Assembly: GCA_020747065.1 (NCBI GenBank)
Contig: JAGMVK010000020.1
Coordinates: forward strand, 124,001-188,000
Direction of reading: 5' to 3'
DNA length: 64,000 bases
Source of the DNA: Cadophora sp. MPI-SDFR-AT-0126
Lineage: Eukaryota; Ascomycota; Leotiomycetes; Helotiales; Ploettnerulaceae
Shown piece by piece: positions 33,904 through 44,821 of the stretch (its first letter is position 1; each line of letters starts with the position of its first letter). The notes beneath the pieces are model-generated. The model ran no database searches. It was not told the DNA's origin and saw only the letters and a program-made list of their open reading frames with translations. A program made the position numbers and the translations under genes.

Positions 33904-34549
33904 CCACTTGGATTTTGATTCGTCGTTAGAGACAGCCACCAACATATGAATCAAGAGCGGAGGCAGGAAGCATTACCCGACACTCGATCGACCAACAAAT
34001 TTCTACATTGGAACTGGATGAGGGTCCACTTGACTACCCGTTGTGTTTATGTTGGTCTAAATGGGCCACACCGGTCTAACGCCTCTTATGCAGTCGCCCG
34101 TCCAGGCATAGAAATGGCACCACCTAACGTTGAACATGACAGGTAAAAAGGGGCTTGACAATGAGATTTTGAATCCGCTAGCTGTAGAATGTGCTGCATG
34201 CTTTTAATCATTTGTAGTCTTGTGTTGACTTTACCCCTACACATGCTATCAGTGATGCGTATTGTGGTGGTGAAAATTAGTTTTTCCCTTCTCTCATCTC
34301 ATGTTATCCAGTTGTACAGGCTTCAGCGACACATCACGGCTGATCTAACACTCTGCACCTATCATCCTTCCAATCCTTGTCTCATGTTTCATCCAACTTG
34401 CTGCAGTCATTTGCCTCCATGTTGCGACCTAGATGCGACCCATGCCTGTGTGATAAGTTTTCCCTTGCACCAACATCTTTTGTATTTTCCAACAATATTT
34501 CTCCAAACTCAAAACGTCACAGCGTACGACCACCAACGAGTCGGTAAAC
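33904..34549. other. Intergenic
   Basis: About 650 bp between two plus-strand genes, holding the 3' UTR of the RBM5-like gene and the promoter of the next. A pyrimidine-rich leader lies at about 34440-34510. No gene is seen. Confidence 0.5.
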
Positions 34550-37500
34550 ATGGGTAAAAAGAAAGCTACAACAAGGGGAATTGATGACCTTTGCACACAG
34601 CTCGGATATGGCAAAGTAGAATCAAAGAAAGAGTACCAGCAGCTGCTCGAAGATCTCCATTCTCATTTCGTTGCTTATGAAAAACGGTGCAACTACCTTG
34701 GAAGGAGAAAAACTCTCTCTGATGATGCTGTGCTGTGTGCAACTAGTTATCTGGAAGAGCAGTCTCGAGGAGAGACTTTTTGGCCCGAAAATGATGATGG
34801 TCGTCCAGTGTGGCCGAGAGATTAGCTAAGGTAAGTGTGCTACTGGAATCATGTCTCGATATTGTGCAGATGATCATGTACTAATATGCATTCTGCATAC
34901 AGCATAACCAACGCCATCGCCCATATAATCCGCCGGAAGGGTATTTCCTCCTACATCAAAAGACATTCAAATCCGAAGCCAAAGGACGATGGCAAAGTCT
35001 CTACAAGATCGAAGCGGACAGCAAAGTCAGGCAAGAAGCGACGCAGAGTAAGCCCATCAGTACACATTTGAAGCATCTCGCTGATGTTCGTAGAATGAGA
35101 GTGATTATGAGGATCTTGGATATGCTGAAAATCTTGAGAGCCTTACCGAAACCACTGTCAAACCATGGAATGAGCCGCCCGAGAATCCCGACCCAAGATT
35201 CTGCTGCCAATACATCCAAAAGTTGAACCCCAGGACCGACGTGAAGAGGTTGACGGACTTCACAACAGAGTGGTTGACAACAGTAAGCCATTCCACAATA
35301 CAGTGATCTTAAGCTAACAGTCCTAGAAGAACAGCCCGTGGCCCGAAAGTGCAAATGTAAAGCTCGAGACGTTCATGCATAACCGCGACTTTTATGTTCA
35401 GCCTGGCTCTAGGGAAGACCCTCCACGAGAATTGATGAATATTCTTCGGAAAGGCTCTGAACTCGAGACTCTGGAGGATGGTCCGCTCTTAATTGAATTC
35501 CAGAATCGAATCCGACAAAGAGCGGAAATTTTAACCCTTGAGCTCACCAAGTCGCCATCTTTTGTGCTGGAGCTCAGACGTGATGGACGCGTACGGAAGA
35601 CCAAGCCCTTTGCAAACAAGTGGAGGAGGAAGGAGGAATACTGGGAACTGGATTATGCAGACTATATGTCAGACCAGCCGGCGTCGACTGCGAAGCCGCA
35701 ATTCAACAAGCGTCGGAAATTGAAGCCGACGAAGGGCTTGGTCTCGTTTCCTAATCTGCGTGAACCGCAAATGGCGAGTCCTATCCCGGCTACGTTGGCT
35801 TCTTTGGCAGGCGTGGCATTGCAGATGGCTACAAATGAATTGGAGGATCATGAGATGGCAGATGAAAGCATGGCCGAATCAGATGAGCAGCAGGTAATGT
35901 TTCTATTTGTTGTTTCATCATCTTTAGCGACTGTTAACCAAAGATAGTGTCCGATGTTTGTCTCCGATGCCCTAGCCGTCACAACTCCACGATCAGATGA
36001 TGACCAGTCAAGAAGCGTCACACCTGAACACAGTATTGCCGTCGGCAGTCTGCTTGAAGCAGCTGAAGGAAATCCAAACACTTCTCCTGGCCCATCTTCC
36101 GTCCGAGAACAATCGTGGGATGCATTGCGAACCACCACATCTGCCAAAGACCCGGACGGAGTTAGAGATCGTGACTCCCCGAACACTGGAAGCCAGGATG
36201 GTCAAGATGGTACATCGCCGCTGAGCGATCTATCGAGTTTGAGATCTTCAATCTTCCAGACGCCGACTCGTAACCAAATCAGACCAGGATCGACCAGCGA
36301 GTCTCCATGGGTCTTGGACGACAGTAGTGACGATGAACTTGTCGCTGACCGCATGATTATCGATGAGCCTGGACATCTCAAATATCTCAAAATTGAGCCA
36401 GTTCCAGATGCTCTCTATCCTGTACCGACTGTGACCGATCAGCAACCTCCACTGCACTCCGCATCACCTCTGTTCGGAGAGACTGCTTCAGCTTCACCTA
36501 TGCAGCAGACTCATCATGACCAGATGACATCAATCCCTCAACAGCTACAGTCCTCACTCCTCAATACTTACCCTCCTCGAGTTGCCCTCCTAGCAAAACT
36601 TGCCGACAATTCAGCAGTACAGCCCAAAGGTAATGAGCGACCTGCGGACATATCAGTACCACCCGCATCATCGAGTCCGATTGACACGACTGCGTCGTCG
36701 GAGCCTGCGGTGGAGACTCCGAGGCCGCCGACGATACCTGCAGTGAGTAACCCAACAAGTCCACCAACGGCTTTCGGCAAGTTCCTGTCTCACTATGGAG
36801 ATCGAGGCTCCGGGCCGGAAGTACTCACATCGTCTAAGAAAACGCAGCCTGTTAACTCTTCAGAGTCGGTTGTGTCTCCCAAAGAGCGCATTCGTGCCGA
36901 GACAAGAGCTGAGGTCCGCGCACAAGCTGCTGAGTGGGAGGAAATCAGAAGCCGCGAGAAGAAATCGAAGTCTCGAACGAAATCGCCTCCACAGGCTTCG
37001 ACGGCCACACAAGAGGAGATGCCACCGCCGCCTCTGCCAACAATACCCCAACCACCACTTCCTATTCCTCCTGGTGCCACTGAGCTTGTTCGTACTGGCT
37101 CGACGAGCATAGCTCCGAGATTTATCAACACTTTCATGGCAGATTTTGGACCAATGGGCACCTCTGACCATACAAATCAATCTTCCATATCGAAAAAGCT
37201 ACGAGCCCCTTCGCTGCCGGCAAATTTATCAAGTACCGACGCAGGACATCCATCCGGTGACCAACACCTCGAGCCCTCTAACAAAAGTTCGGCAGCAGGC
37301 GTAAATGATCGCACTCCGTCAGCTTCAGCTCCCGAAAGTCCCCACAAGCAGGCTCGTCGCCCTCTTCTGGTTCCTAATCTAACAAAACCAATATCGCCGA
37401 TGGTCAGCAAAATCAGAACTTCAACACCAGCTCAGACTTCAAATCCTAAGACTTATTGGTCTCCGTATGCTGCACCTAGTACACTTCCGATTGAACCTCG

Positions 37501-38545
37501 TGCTAATAATCCGCATTTGATCAGCTTCAGGACAAGCACTGATGCTCCGACTTCTCCTAGCGTGAATACCTCTCCGCCACGAGCTGCCCAAGCTGTGAGT
37601 CAACCAGAGAAGTCTGCTGTTTCGGAGACTTCGAGTGCCTCGGTGGCTCTCGAAACACCATCGGAGGGCCAGGTGATACCACCTCCAAAAGAAAATACAT
37701 TCATATCGTCCACAGCGTCTTTCAGCCATGTAGAGGTTGAACCAGCGCCAGTTCCAGCCGCCCTGCAACCGCAGCAAGCAGTGCCTACACCTGCTCTAAC
37801 ATCAACGACACCGAACCCTTCCGTCAATCGAGAGCCTTCGATGAGTTCAGCGCCTCCGGCTCCAATATCCCGCAGCTCGACTATCAGTATGGGCGTAGCT
37901 GCTGCGACGGCAAAGACGCTAGCGGCACAAACGGACGAGTTCCTGAAAAAGGGAGGTGGAGATCGACTCTGCACTGATAACAGAACAAGCGCACAAGATG
38001 CGACCGCTCGTGAGGCCGCTGAGACAGGCAGAGACCTGCCGCAACCTCGCAGTGGAGCGTACGCACATGTGCCCGAACGAATCCCCTTCTCGGCCACACC
38101 ATCAGAAGAGGAGATTGCTGCCATGCAGCAAATACTTCAACAGCCGCACGACATCAGAGCTCTGCCAGAATCGTACGCCAACCAAGAACGCTCGATGGTC
38201 AAATCCAGCCTCCACAACTCAGGAGTCAAGACTCTCGAGATCGTGATCGAGTCCGCGAGCGAAGTAGTGAGCGTCGAAAACGGATTCTCGTTCGACGTAG
38301 TTCTGAACAACACCCTATCTGGCTTCTTCTCCTTCTACTCGAAAATATCCAAAGCTCCGCTGGAAAGCTTCCAGCGGCTGACCTTCATGCCGACGTGGCC
38401 GAATAGTCCTACGACGTACGCTACTAAGCAGATGGGAGAGCTGGGTTTTAAGAAGATGAAGAAGTTACTTCAGCGTTGGTACAACCAGGCACAGAAGGCT
38501 GATCCGCATGAGATGGACTTTCAGATTGTGGTTCAGAGGGAATAG
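34550..38545 (+). CDS. Large unrecognised protein; spliced frame interrupted by one in-frame TAG
   Basis: Five exons (34550-34830, 34903-35047, 35094-35282, 35327-35893, 35948-38545) keep one frame for 1260 codons, except for TAG at codon 92 (34823-34825), eight bases before a strong donor (GTAAGT at 34831). The intron has a good branch site and acceptor (34902). The parts are: a 91-residue helical N-terminus; a basic patch (KSGKKRRR); a compact region (about 145-340) with CCQYIQKLNP and PPRELMNILRKGSELETL; a long Ser/Pro/Thr-rich disordered part; and a conserved-looking end (VVSVENGFSFDVVLNN to MDFQIVVQRE). I do not recognise the family; a nuclear protein is plausible. A weaker donor at 34810 would skip the TAG and stay in frame. 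Otherwise the TAG is readthrough, a mutation or an error. Confidence 0.65.
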
Positions 38546-40103
38546 GAGTTCACGGTAATATGTTCGTTTCGAAGGATGTTGTTTGTATATGTCTGTATGA
38601 TCGGATCACGAAGTTTATAATGCTACAAGCTCCATGATATTGGAAGACCAAAAAAAGGAAAAGAGTCATCTTGGCGAGGTACTGTCCGCTTGTACCTTCT
38701 GGATAAAAAAGCTCCGTTTTCAGGGGAACAAGATTGGAGATGGGGTCGACGGAGTTTTCTTCAATGGTCTATTAAATCACCTAGGTAGCACACTCAAATT
38801 CAAATACAGCCCTCATGACCCGCTCAGTGTCTCCACCCTTGAGAAAGAAATTCACAGGCGAAAAGCATCGTTTGTTTATATAAGCTCCCTCCCAAGCCGT
38901 CTGGGATAGGAGAGCTAAGCGAAAATGAGGCTCCGAATCGCTATTGTCATGCAACCCCACTTCTCAATATTGAGGGAAACCAACTTCAGAAAATGCTTGA
39001 TGTTCAATGACTCAAGGCTTTGAAGCGGACTTTGGTAAGAAGGTTGTTGTTTGTATCAAAGAAAAAAAAAATCGGAATTTCAAAGACTGGCGATGCAGGG
39101 GAGAGAGAATAAGAGAATCGACAAGGCAGTTTTCGTTGACAACAACCATTTCGCTCATATCTCCCTTCCCTTCCCCTCTGCTCGGCTTTCTTTCTTTCCT
39201 CAATTTCTTCATAATCCCAAACTCACCGACACCAATACCAGCACAAATCGCCGACTGAGAGTCAGTAGTCCATAGAAGTCCAGAATCGCTTCATCCAACC
39301 TTCACATTAATTCTCCCTCCCCTCAAAATGATTCACATGTAATACGTAGATCGCAACTTCAATCAGAGAGAAATGTACGTTTCTAATTCCGCACCCTATA
39401 CCATATCTATCTCTCCCTTCTACCCATCTCCCCCTTCTATTTATCTCTCCCTTCTATACCCCCCTCCCATCCATCGTATATACATCTCAACTACCTCCTC
39501 CATCACTCTCTCCCTCACTCGCTCCCTAACTATGAACTCTCATCCTCATCTTCATCCTCATTCTCCTTCCTATTTCCAACCAAAGCAAACCCCGAAAAAT
39601 GCTGTGCTGTGCTCTGCTGTGCTCTCGACTGCAAGATTGGTCGACAGCAGAAAGATTTGATGATCAACTCCACACTTTCCTCTAAGAGACTAAATTACAA
39701 TAAATCGAATAGTAGTAGAGCGGAAATTCAAGACATAGTAATGATAATGATCATGAGAGTAGAGAATTGAGATTAAGATAAAAAAGAAAGATCTAACCGA
39801 CGAAATGGAAGGGAAGGGAAGGAGGGGATTATCTGTGAGATGCATCTATTGAGCCGGGTGTCTTTTTGTCTTCCCCTTCTTCTTGCTAACTCCTTGGTGT
39901 TCCGAATATCGACTCTATGCGGCTTGCAAATACAAGCGAGTCTGTACTGTACATAATACACAAGTATACACGTATACAGCATTGTACCATATCATATCAT
40001 ACACCCTTTCTTTCCCCTGGCATTTTCTCTCCTCACCAAATTGATTATCACCCCCCTTCCAAGAAACCCTCACACCTCTCTCCTTTCCCCCCAAAAAGAA
40101 TTT
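38546..40103. other. Intergenic, convergent 3' regions
   Basis: About 1.56 kb between convergent genes. It contains long pyrimidine tracts at about 39160-39500 and a CTGTG pentamer repeat near 39602-39625. Small open frames there are low-complexity. No gene is seen. Confidence 0.55.
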
Positions 40104-41365
40104 CTACCTCCTCCCCTTCACCCAATCCCCCACATGCGCCAATATAATCCCCGCCGCCTCCTCCGGACTATGCTGCCTCCCAATCGCCTCCACAAAATCG
40201 CCCTCGGGATCCATCAAGTAGAAATAAATGCTATGATCAACCAGGTAATCTTCACCCTGCTTGACGCCCGACGGCGTGCTGAAATACACGCGGTACTTCT
40301 TGCAGACGTCTTTGATCTGCTCCCATGTGCCGGTGAGGCCGACGATCGAGGGGTGGAATTCAGAGAGGTAGGTGGAGAGCACGGCGGGGGTGTCGCGGGC
40401 TGGGTCGCAGGTTATGAAGATGGGGAGGAGGGGGGGGAGGGCGTTGGGGTTTGATTCGGGGGAGGAGGAGAGAAGTGGTGAGGCGTTGACGAGGTCGATC
40501 ATTTGGGCCATTTTGTCGAGTTCTTCGGGGCAGATGTCAGGGCAGTGGGAGAATCCGAAGTAGACCTGTGAAAGTGGTGTCAGCATATTTCTCTTGTGCA
40601 AAGTACTGCCCTCATTTCCTATTCGTCCTCTGTTTTCTCCCCATCCAAGACCAATCCTTCATTCAGCCCATCATCTTCCACCTCCCATCTTCCTCAAACT
40701 GCCTCTCTCCCCCACACCTCCCCGCCCAAATACCAATACCAAAAACACAACTCACCAAACTATACCCCCCCCTCATCCTCTCATCCCCGAACGGTTCTCC
40801 CCTCTGATCAACCAACTCAAATGGTCCTCCAACCTTCGGCCTACCCACCCCCTTCGCAGCCTCCGCCACACGCTTCCGCTCCATACGCGCCTTCTCGTAC
40901 CGGAAGTAGAAGATCAGACCTGCACCGGAGGCGAGGAAGAGGACGCCTGCCAGGGTGGAGAAGGGCTAGGGTGTGTTAGCTTGGAGGGTTTAAAGTGAGA
41001 GGAGAGGAGAAGGGATGAGGGAGGGAGAGACATACGCCTGATTTATAGCGACTTTTCGCTTCTTGCACGGTTTTGTAACCTCTTACAGCTCCTCCATTTG
41101 CACCTCTTGCACTTCCTCCACTCGCATTCCCAGTCCACCGCGCACTACCCCCCATCCTCCCACCCAAGCCACTCCTCCGCACACCTTGTAAACATTGCGT
41201 CCCTGATCCAACTCCACTCGTTCCTCTCGTATTGGCGAGTGCCGACGTAGTAGTGCTTGAGAGGTTCCTACACTGCAACTGCTGGACCTCTAGCTTCTGT
41301 ACGACATTCCGTCCCCTCCCAAGACTCGAGAGTAACGCCCGACCAGGCATGAGAAATTTCGCCAT
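40104..41365 (-). CDS. sco1: SCO1/SenC mitochondrial copper chaperone
   Basis: Three exons (41365-41036, 40965-40756, 40565-40104) give 333 residues. SCO1 delivers copper to the CuA site of Cox2 in complex IV. The N-terminal 110 residues are basic and Ser/Gly-rich, with a mitochondrial presequence; one membrane helix follows (about 112-130, LAGVLFLASGAGLIFYF). The thioredoxin-like domain has the copper-binding CPDIC motif (188-192), FITCDPARD and the ligand histidine in VDHSIYFY (near 307). The first ATG is at 41365; an upstream GTG in frame is ignored. The last intron is long (190 bp) and pyrimidine-rich. Confidence 0.93.
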
Positions 41366-42532
41366 CTTTCTGCGTCCGTTCTCTTCCTTCACCACCGGCG
41401 CCCAAGTCTAATCCTTCCGTGTGGTGGAGGTGGTGGAGGTATGAGCAATTGAGTCGTTGTGAAGCTCGAATTGAACATGGGAGTGAGTAGTGGAGTGATT
41501 AATTATCAAATCAACATTTTGGAGCTTGGGTCGGCGCGGGGGGATATTGTTCCGCTGCGCTCCCCTGCAGCTCTGGTTTCGCCACAAGCAAGCTGAATAT
41601 CTGCTGTGGCTGAGGCATCTTGTGTGGACTCTTAGGTGTGTTTAGTTACTTCACCTCTATGGTTGACTGCTTTGCATCACTCAATGACTTATTTCGTACA
41701 GAGGCTAAGCTACTATAAATAATGTTTCTGGTAGAATTATCACGTAATTGATTTATGTCACACCTCTCACCCTCACTAACTTCTAAAGTACAACCCTCAC
41801 GTCTAACTGTGCAAAGCATCGCATCATGGAGATGCAGTCAGTAGATCGACTCAAAATTCATTATTTCTCCCACTCCTTTCTCTCTCTCTCGGTATAGAAG
41901 AGAATTAGAAACTCAGTATCTACCCATACGATACCATACAAACACCATACCATAACAAACCACACGCCTAGAATATGCACAACAAAATGCACGCAGATTG
42001 CCGCCTTGCCCTCAATCCCCGTACCACCACATATTCCTACAGTAAAAGACGCCTCTTTCTCTTTTTCTTTTCCTCTCACACACTCCCGCCTGTCCGCTCT
42101 ACGCTGCGCTGTGCTGCAAGCCAGCCAAGTCGGAGAGAAATCCTCGACAAAATAAACAAACAGAGAAAGAAGACGATGCTAGCACGCTCGCTCGCTTCCA
42201 AATTCCCTGGCCATACATATTTATTATCGGGCCACCGCAATCCGATCCGCAACATAATAAGTAACAAACAACAAACAAAATCCTTCATCCGTCAAAAAAG
42301 CCAAAAGCTCCTACATATAGACACTAAACCAACCCAATTTTCTCTTCTCTCATTTGCTCCGGACACCGCAACACCGAAGACGCCATACAGATGCTGTGCT
42401 CTCTTCTCTCTGTGTCTCGCTTACTTGCTACTAAGGCTAACAAGCTCGAGGTAATGCTTGTGAGTGATGCTGGACACCACTACTTAGATAACGGTTTCTG
42501 GACGAAGTCTTGGGCTCGAAAAGGCGATTGGC
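41366..42532. other. Intergenic, SCO1 promoter side
   Basis: About 1.17 kb between the SCO1 start and the 3' end of the coiled-coil gene. The part from 41870 to 42450 is rich in short A and C runs and looks like 3' UTR. No gene is seen. Confidence 0.5.
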
Positions 42533-44821
42533 TTAGTTCTCTCGTCGACTTAACTGACTCGCACCCGCGCTCGTTCGACTTCTCTCATCCTCTTCCAAGA
42601 CATCACTCAATCTCGTGGGATGATGATGCCTGGGAACAGCTGCCCACTCAGGAGCTGCAGCACCATACCCCTGACCAGAATAATCAACAGGTTCTGAAAT
42701 CGTCGGATTCGAGGTTGGGCCTCCAGATGTAGAGGTAGGTCCGTGTCCATATTCGACGCCAGAGACTTGACCATACCGTTGGAGGTTCGCTTGCTCACGC
42801 TCACGTTCCGAGGCAACATCGTACTCATCTGTATCGGCATCAGAGGGAGGGCCCTGGTAACGGATTTTGTTGCCTCGAGCATCACGAATGAATTGACCTT
42901 GTGAATCAATCTCATACTCCTCCTCACTCATAGCACCTGTTTCTGATGGGACAGATGGTTGGCGGTATGTTGGATCTGGGTGCAGAGACGTGCCCTGGTG
43001 TTGTTGATAGAAAGCGGACGTAGAGGCGGGTTGGACGGCTGGTGCCGCTGAATGTTCTTGGGAATTGGTGAAGGCGGGATGGATTGGTAGATCGGCCTCG
43101 GTGTAGGTTGGTCGAGAACTGGTTCGGGTCTCAATGAAAGGATCTGCTGGCTCTGATCTTTGGGATCTAGAGTATTCCTGGTACGCGAGATCGCTATTAT
43201 CAATGGGTCCTTCAGGCTCGGGAGCAGCATACTGTGCTTGATCTCGGGCACTAGTATGTCTGCTTGGCACCCCTTGCATCATAGGAACCACTTGGACTCC
43301 ACCAATGAGTGTAGGCCGGCCATCCTTTAATGCTGCGGTTCGATCCCTCTCTTCTTGCTCTCGTCGTCCAAGTTCCTCCCAAGCTCTTCTTGCCTCTTCC
43401 TTTGATATCTGCAATTCGCGCTTCATTTCCGCCAATTGCTTAGTGACGTTCGACTTTTCTCTCTCCTTGGCCACAGCTTCAGCAATAGCGGTTGCTCTCT
43501 CTGCACGCTCATGCTCAAGACTGCTTTCCAGTACTGCTTGAAGTTCCTGTGCACGTTCTTGCTCAGCTCGAGTCTCAAAGAACCAGCGCTGGAACTTTCG
43601 CTCTGATGAAGCTCGCAAACGTTGCAATTCAACCACAGCATGAAAGAGATTGGCGCCTGCAGCCGAGAGATCTGTTACTTGTCGAGAAAGTTGCTGCGAT
43701 AATGGATCCCTGTTGAGATCGTTGCTATTCTCCTCCAGTCTCCGGATCCAGAAAGATGTGAGACCTTCCCAATGGGCAGATAAAGTCTCCCATCGTTCAA
43801 AGGCATGTGGAAAGGAAGATCTGGTTGCTGGTTGTGATGTCAGCGCTGGACCCCCTTCAACTTCAGCTTGAGCAGGTCTTGGTCGTGATGTCCCCGGAAC
43901 AGGTCTCGGTGGCTGAGACTGCTGTTGCTGAGTAGGTCTAGGTCTAGCAGTCTGGGCACTCTCACCACCTCCCACGGCTCTCCCACCCCGGCCCAGACCT
44001 TGCAGCTCCTCTTGGGGAGGATCTGATCTGCGTTGTTGTGACCCATCTGAGACTCTTTGCCCAGCGGTTCCACCTGATGTCCTCTGTCCAGATTCTCCAC
44101 TGGCTCTTTGTTGTGCCGCAGCACCAGCAGCAGCTGCTGCCCTTCGTTCCGCACTTCGTCTCTTGTCTTGCTCTATTAATCTTGCCTCCTCAGCAGCTCT
44201 CGCACGTTCCAAAGCCTCCCTCTGTTCCAGTTCTGCTTTCTTCCTAGCTTCCCTGGCATTGCGCTCTCTCATAATCTCCCTCGGGCCTTTGAGACTGGGT
44301 GAACCTGATGTCCCAGGTGGGGGTTGAGATCTGCCATTTCCGGTCCTGCTATTGCCTGCCGGGCCAGACCCTCCACCGATTAGATCGGACATCGAAGCGT
44401 TCTCCTCCACGAAATCTGACGTGAAGGGGTTAGGATGTCTCAAAGCTTCTTCGAGAGTATAGAGGATCGCACTAGCAGTGGTTCGAGAAATCCGTAGAGC
44501 ACGGTGGGTTCGTCGTTCGGCTTCTGGAGAGTAGTGTTGGGAGCTTGCTACTGGTGTGGAAGAGGCGAGGTCTTCGTCGAAATCATGAGTTAATTCTTCG
44601 CTTCTTGGTTGGTTCTGTGCAAAGCGAACTCGTGGAGGTGGACTGATACCGGCAGATGCAGCTTCAATATGGGTTCGACGTAGGGGACGCTGCTGCTGCT
44701 GCTGCTGGCGCTGCGTGGGAGTAGGCGTTAAAGGTTCGTTCACTTCGTTAGGGTCGTTAGAAATAGGAGGAGATGGAGTCGTCAGCGCTGCTGCTGGACG
44801 AGGTCGAGGGGAGGTCGACAA
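42533..44821 (-). CDS. Large coiled-coil, disordered protein; start unresolved
   Basis: A single frame of 762 codons runs from just after an in-frame TGA to a TAA at 42533. It has no ATG until codon 144 (44392), although the part before it looks coding: a Gln run, then HRALRISRTTASAILYTLEEALRHP and ENASMSDLIGG without a break. Either a 5' exon with the ATG is missing from my model or translation starts at a near-cognate codon. The protein has an Ala/Arg/Glu-rich helix (about 180-235), a globular-looking stretch (FERWETLSAHWEGLTSFWIRRL, about 340-370), a long coiled coil (about 400-490) and a Tyr/Gly/Pro-rich tail. I do not recognise the family. Confidence 0.7.
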   Translation of the reverse strand: MSTSPRPRPAAALTTPSPPISNDPNEVNEPLTPTPTQRQQQQQQRPLRRTHIEAASAGISPPPRVRFAQNQPRSEELTHDFDEDLASSTPVASSQHYSPEAERRTHRALRISRTTASAILYTLEEALRHPNPFTSDFVEENASMSDLIGGGSGPAGNSRTGNGRSQPPPGTSGSPSLKGPREIMRERNAREARKKAELEQREALERARAAEEARLIEQDKRRSAERRAAAAAGAAAQQRASGESGQRTSGGTAGQRVSDGSQQRRSDPPQEELQGLGRGGRAVGGGESAQTARPRPTQQQQSQPPRPVPGTSRPRPAQAEVEGGPALTSQPATRSSFPHAFERWETLSAHWEGLTSFWIRRLEENSNDLNRDPLSQQLSRQVTDLSAAGANLFHAVVELQRLRASSERKFQRWFFETRAEQERAQELQAVLESSLEHERAERATAIAEAVAKEREKSNVTKQLAEMKRELQISKEEARRAWEELGRREQEERDRTAALKDGRPTLIGGVQVVPMMQGVPSRHTSARDQAQYAAPEPEGPIDNSDLAYQEYSRSQRSEPADPFIETRTSSRPTYTEADLPIHPAFTNSQEHSAAPAVQPASTSAFYQQHQGTSLHPDPTYRQPSVPSETGAMSEEEYEIDSQGQFIRDARGNKIRYQGPPSDADTDEYDVASEREREQANLQRYGQVSGVEYGHGPTSTSGGPTSNPTISEPVDYSGQGYGAAAPEWAAVPRHHHPTRLSDVLEEDERSRTSAGASQLSRREN

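Noticed and set aside
34823..34825. TAG read as a recoded amino acid (pyrrolysine-type)
   Set aside because: No such system is known in fungi; readthrough, alternative splicing or mutation are simpler.
40372..40998. Plus-strand frames across the SCO1 locus
   Set aside because: They are shadows of SCO1 exons and a pyrimidine-rich intron.
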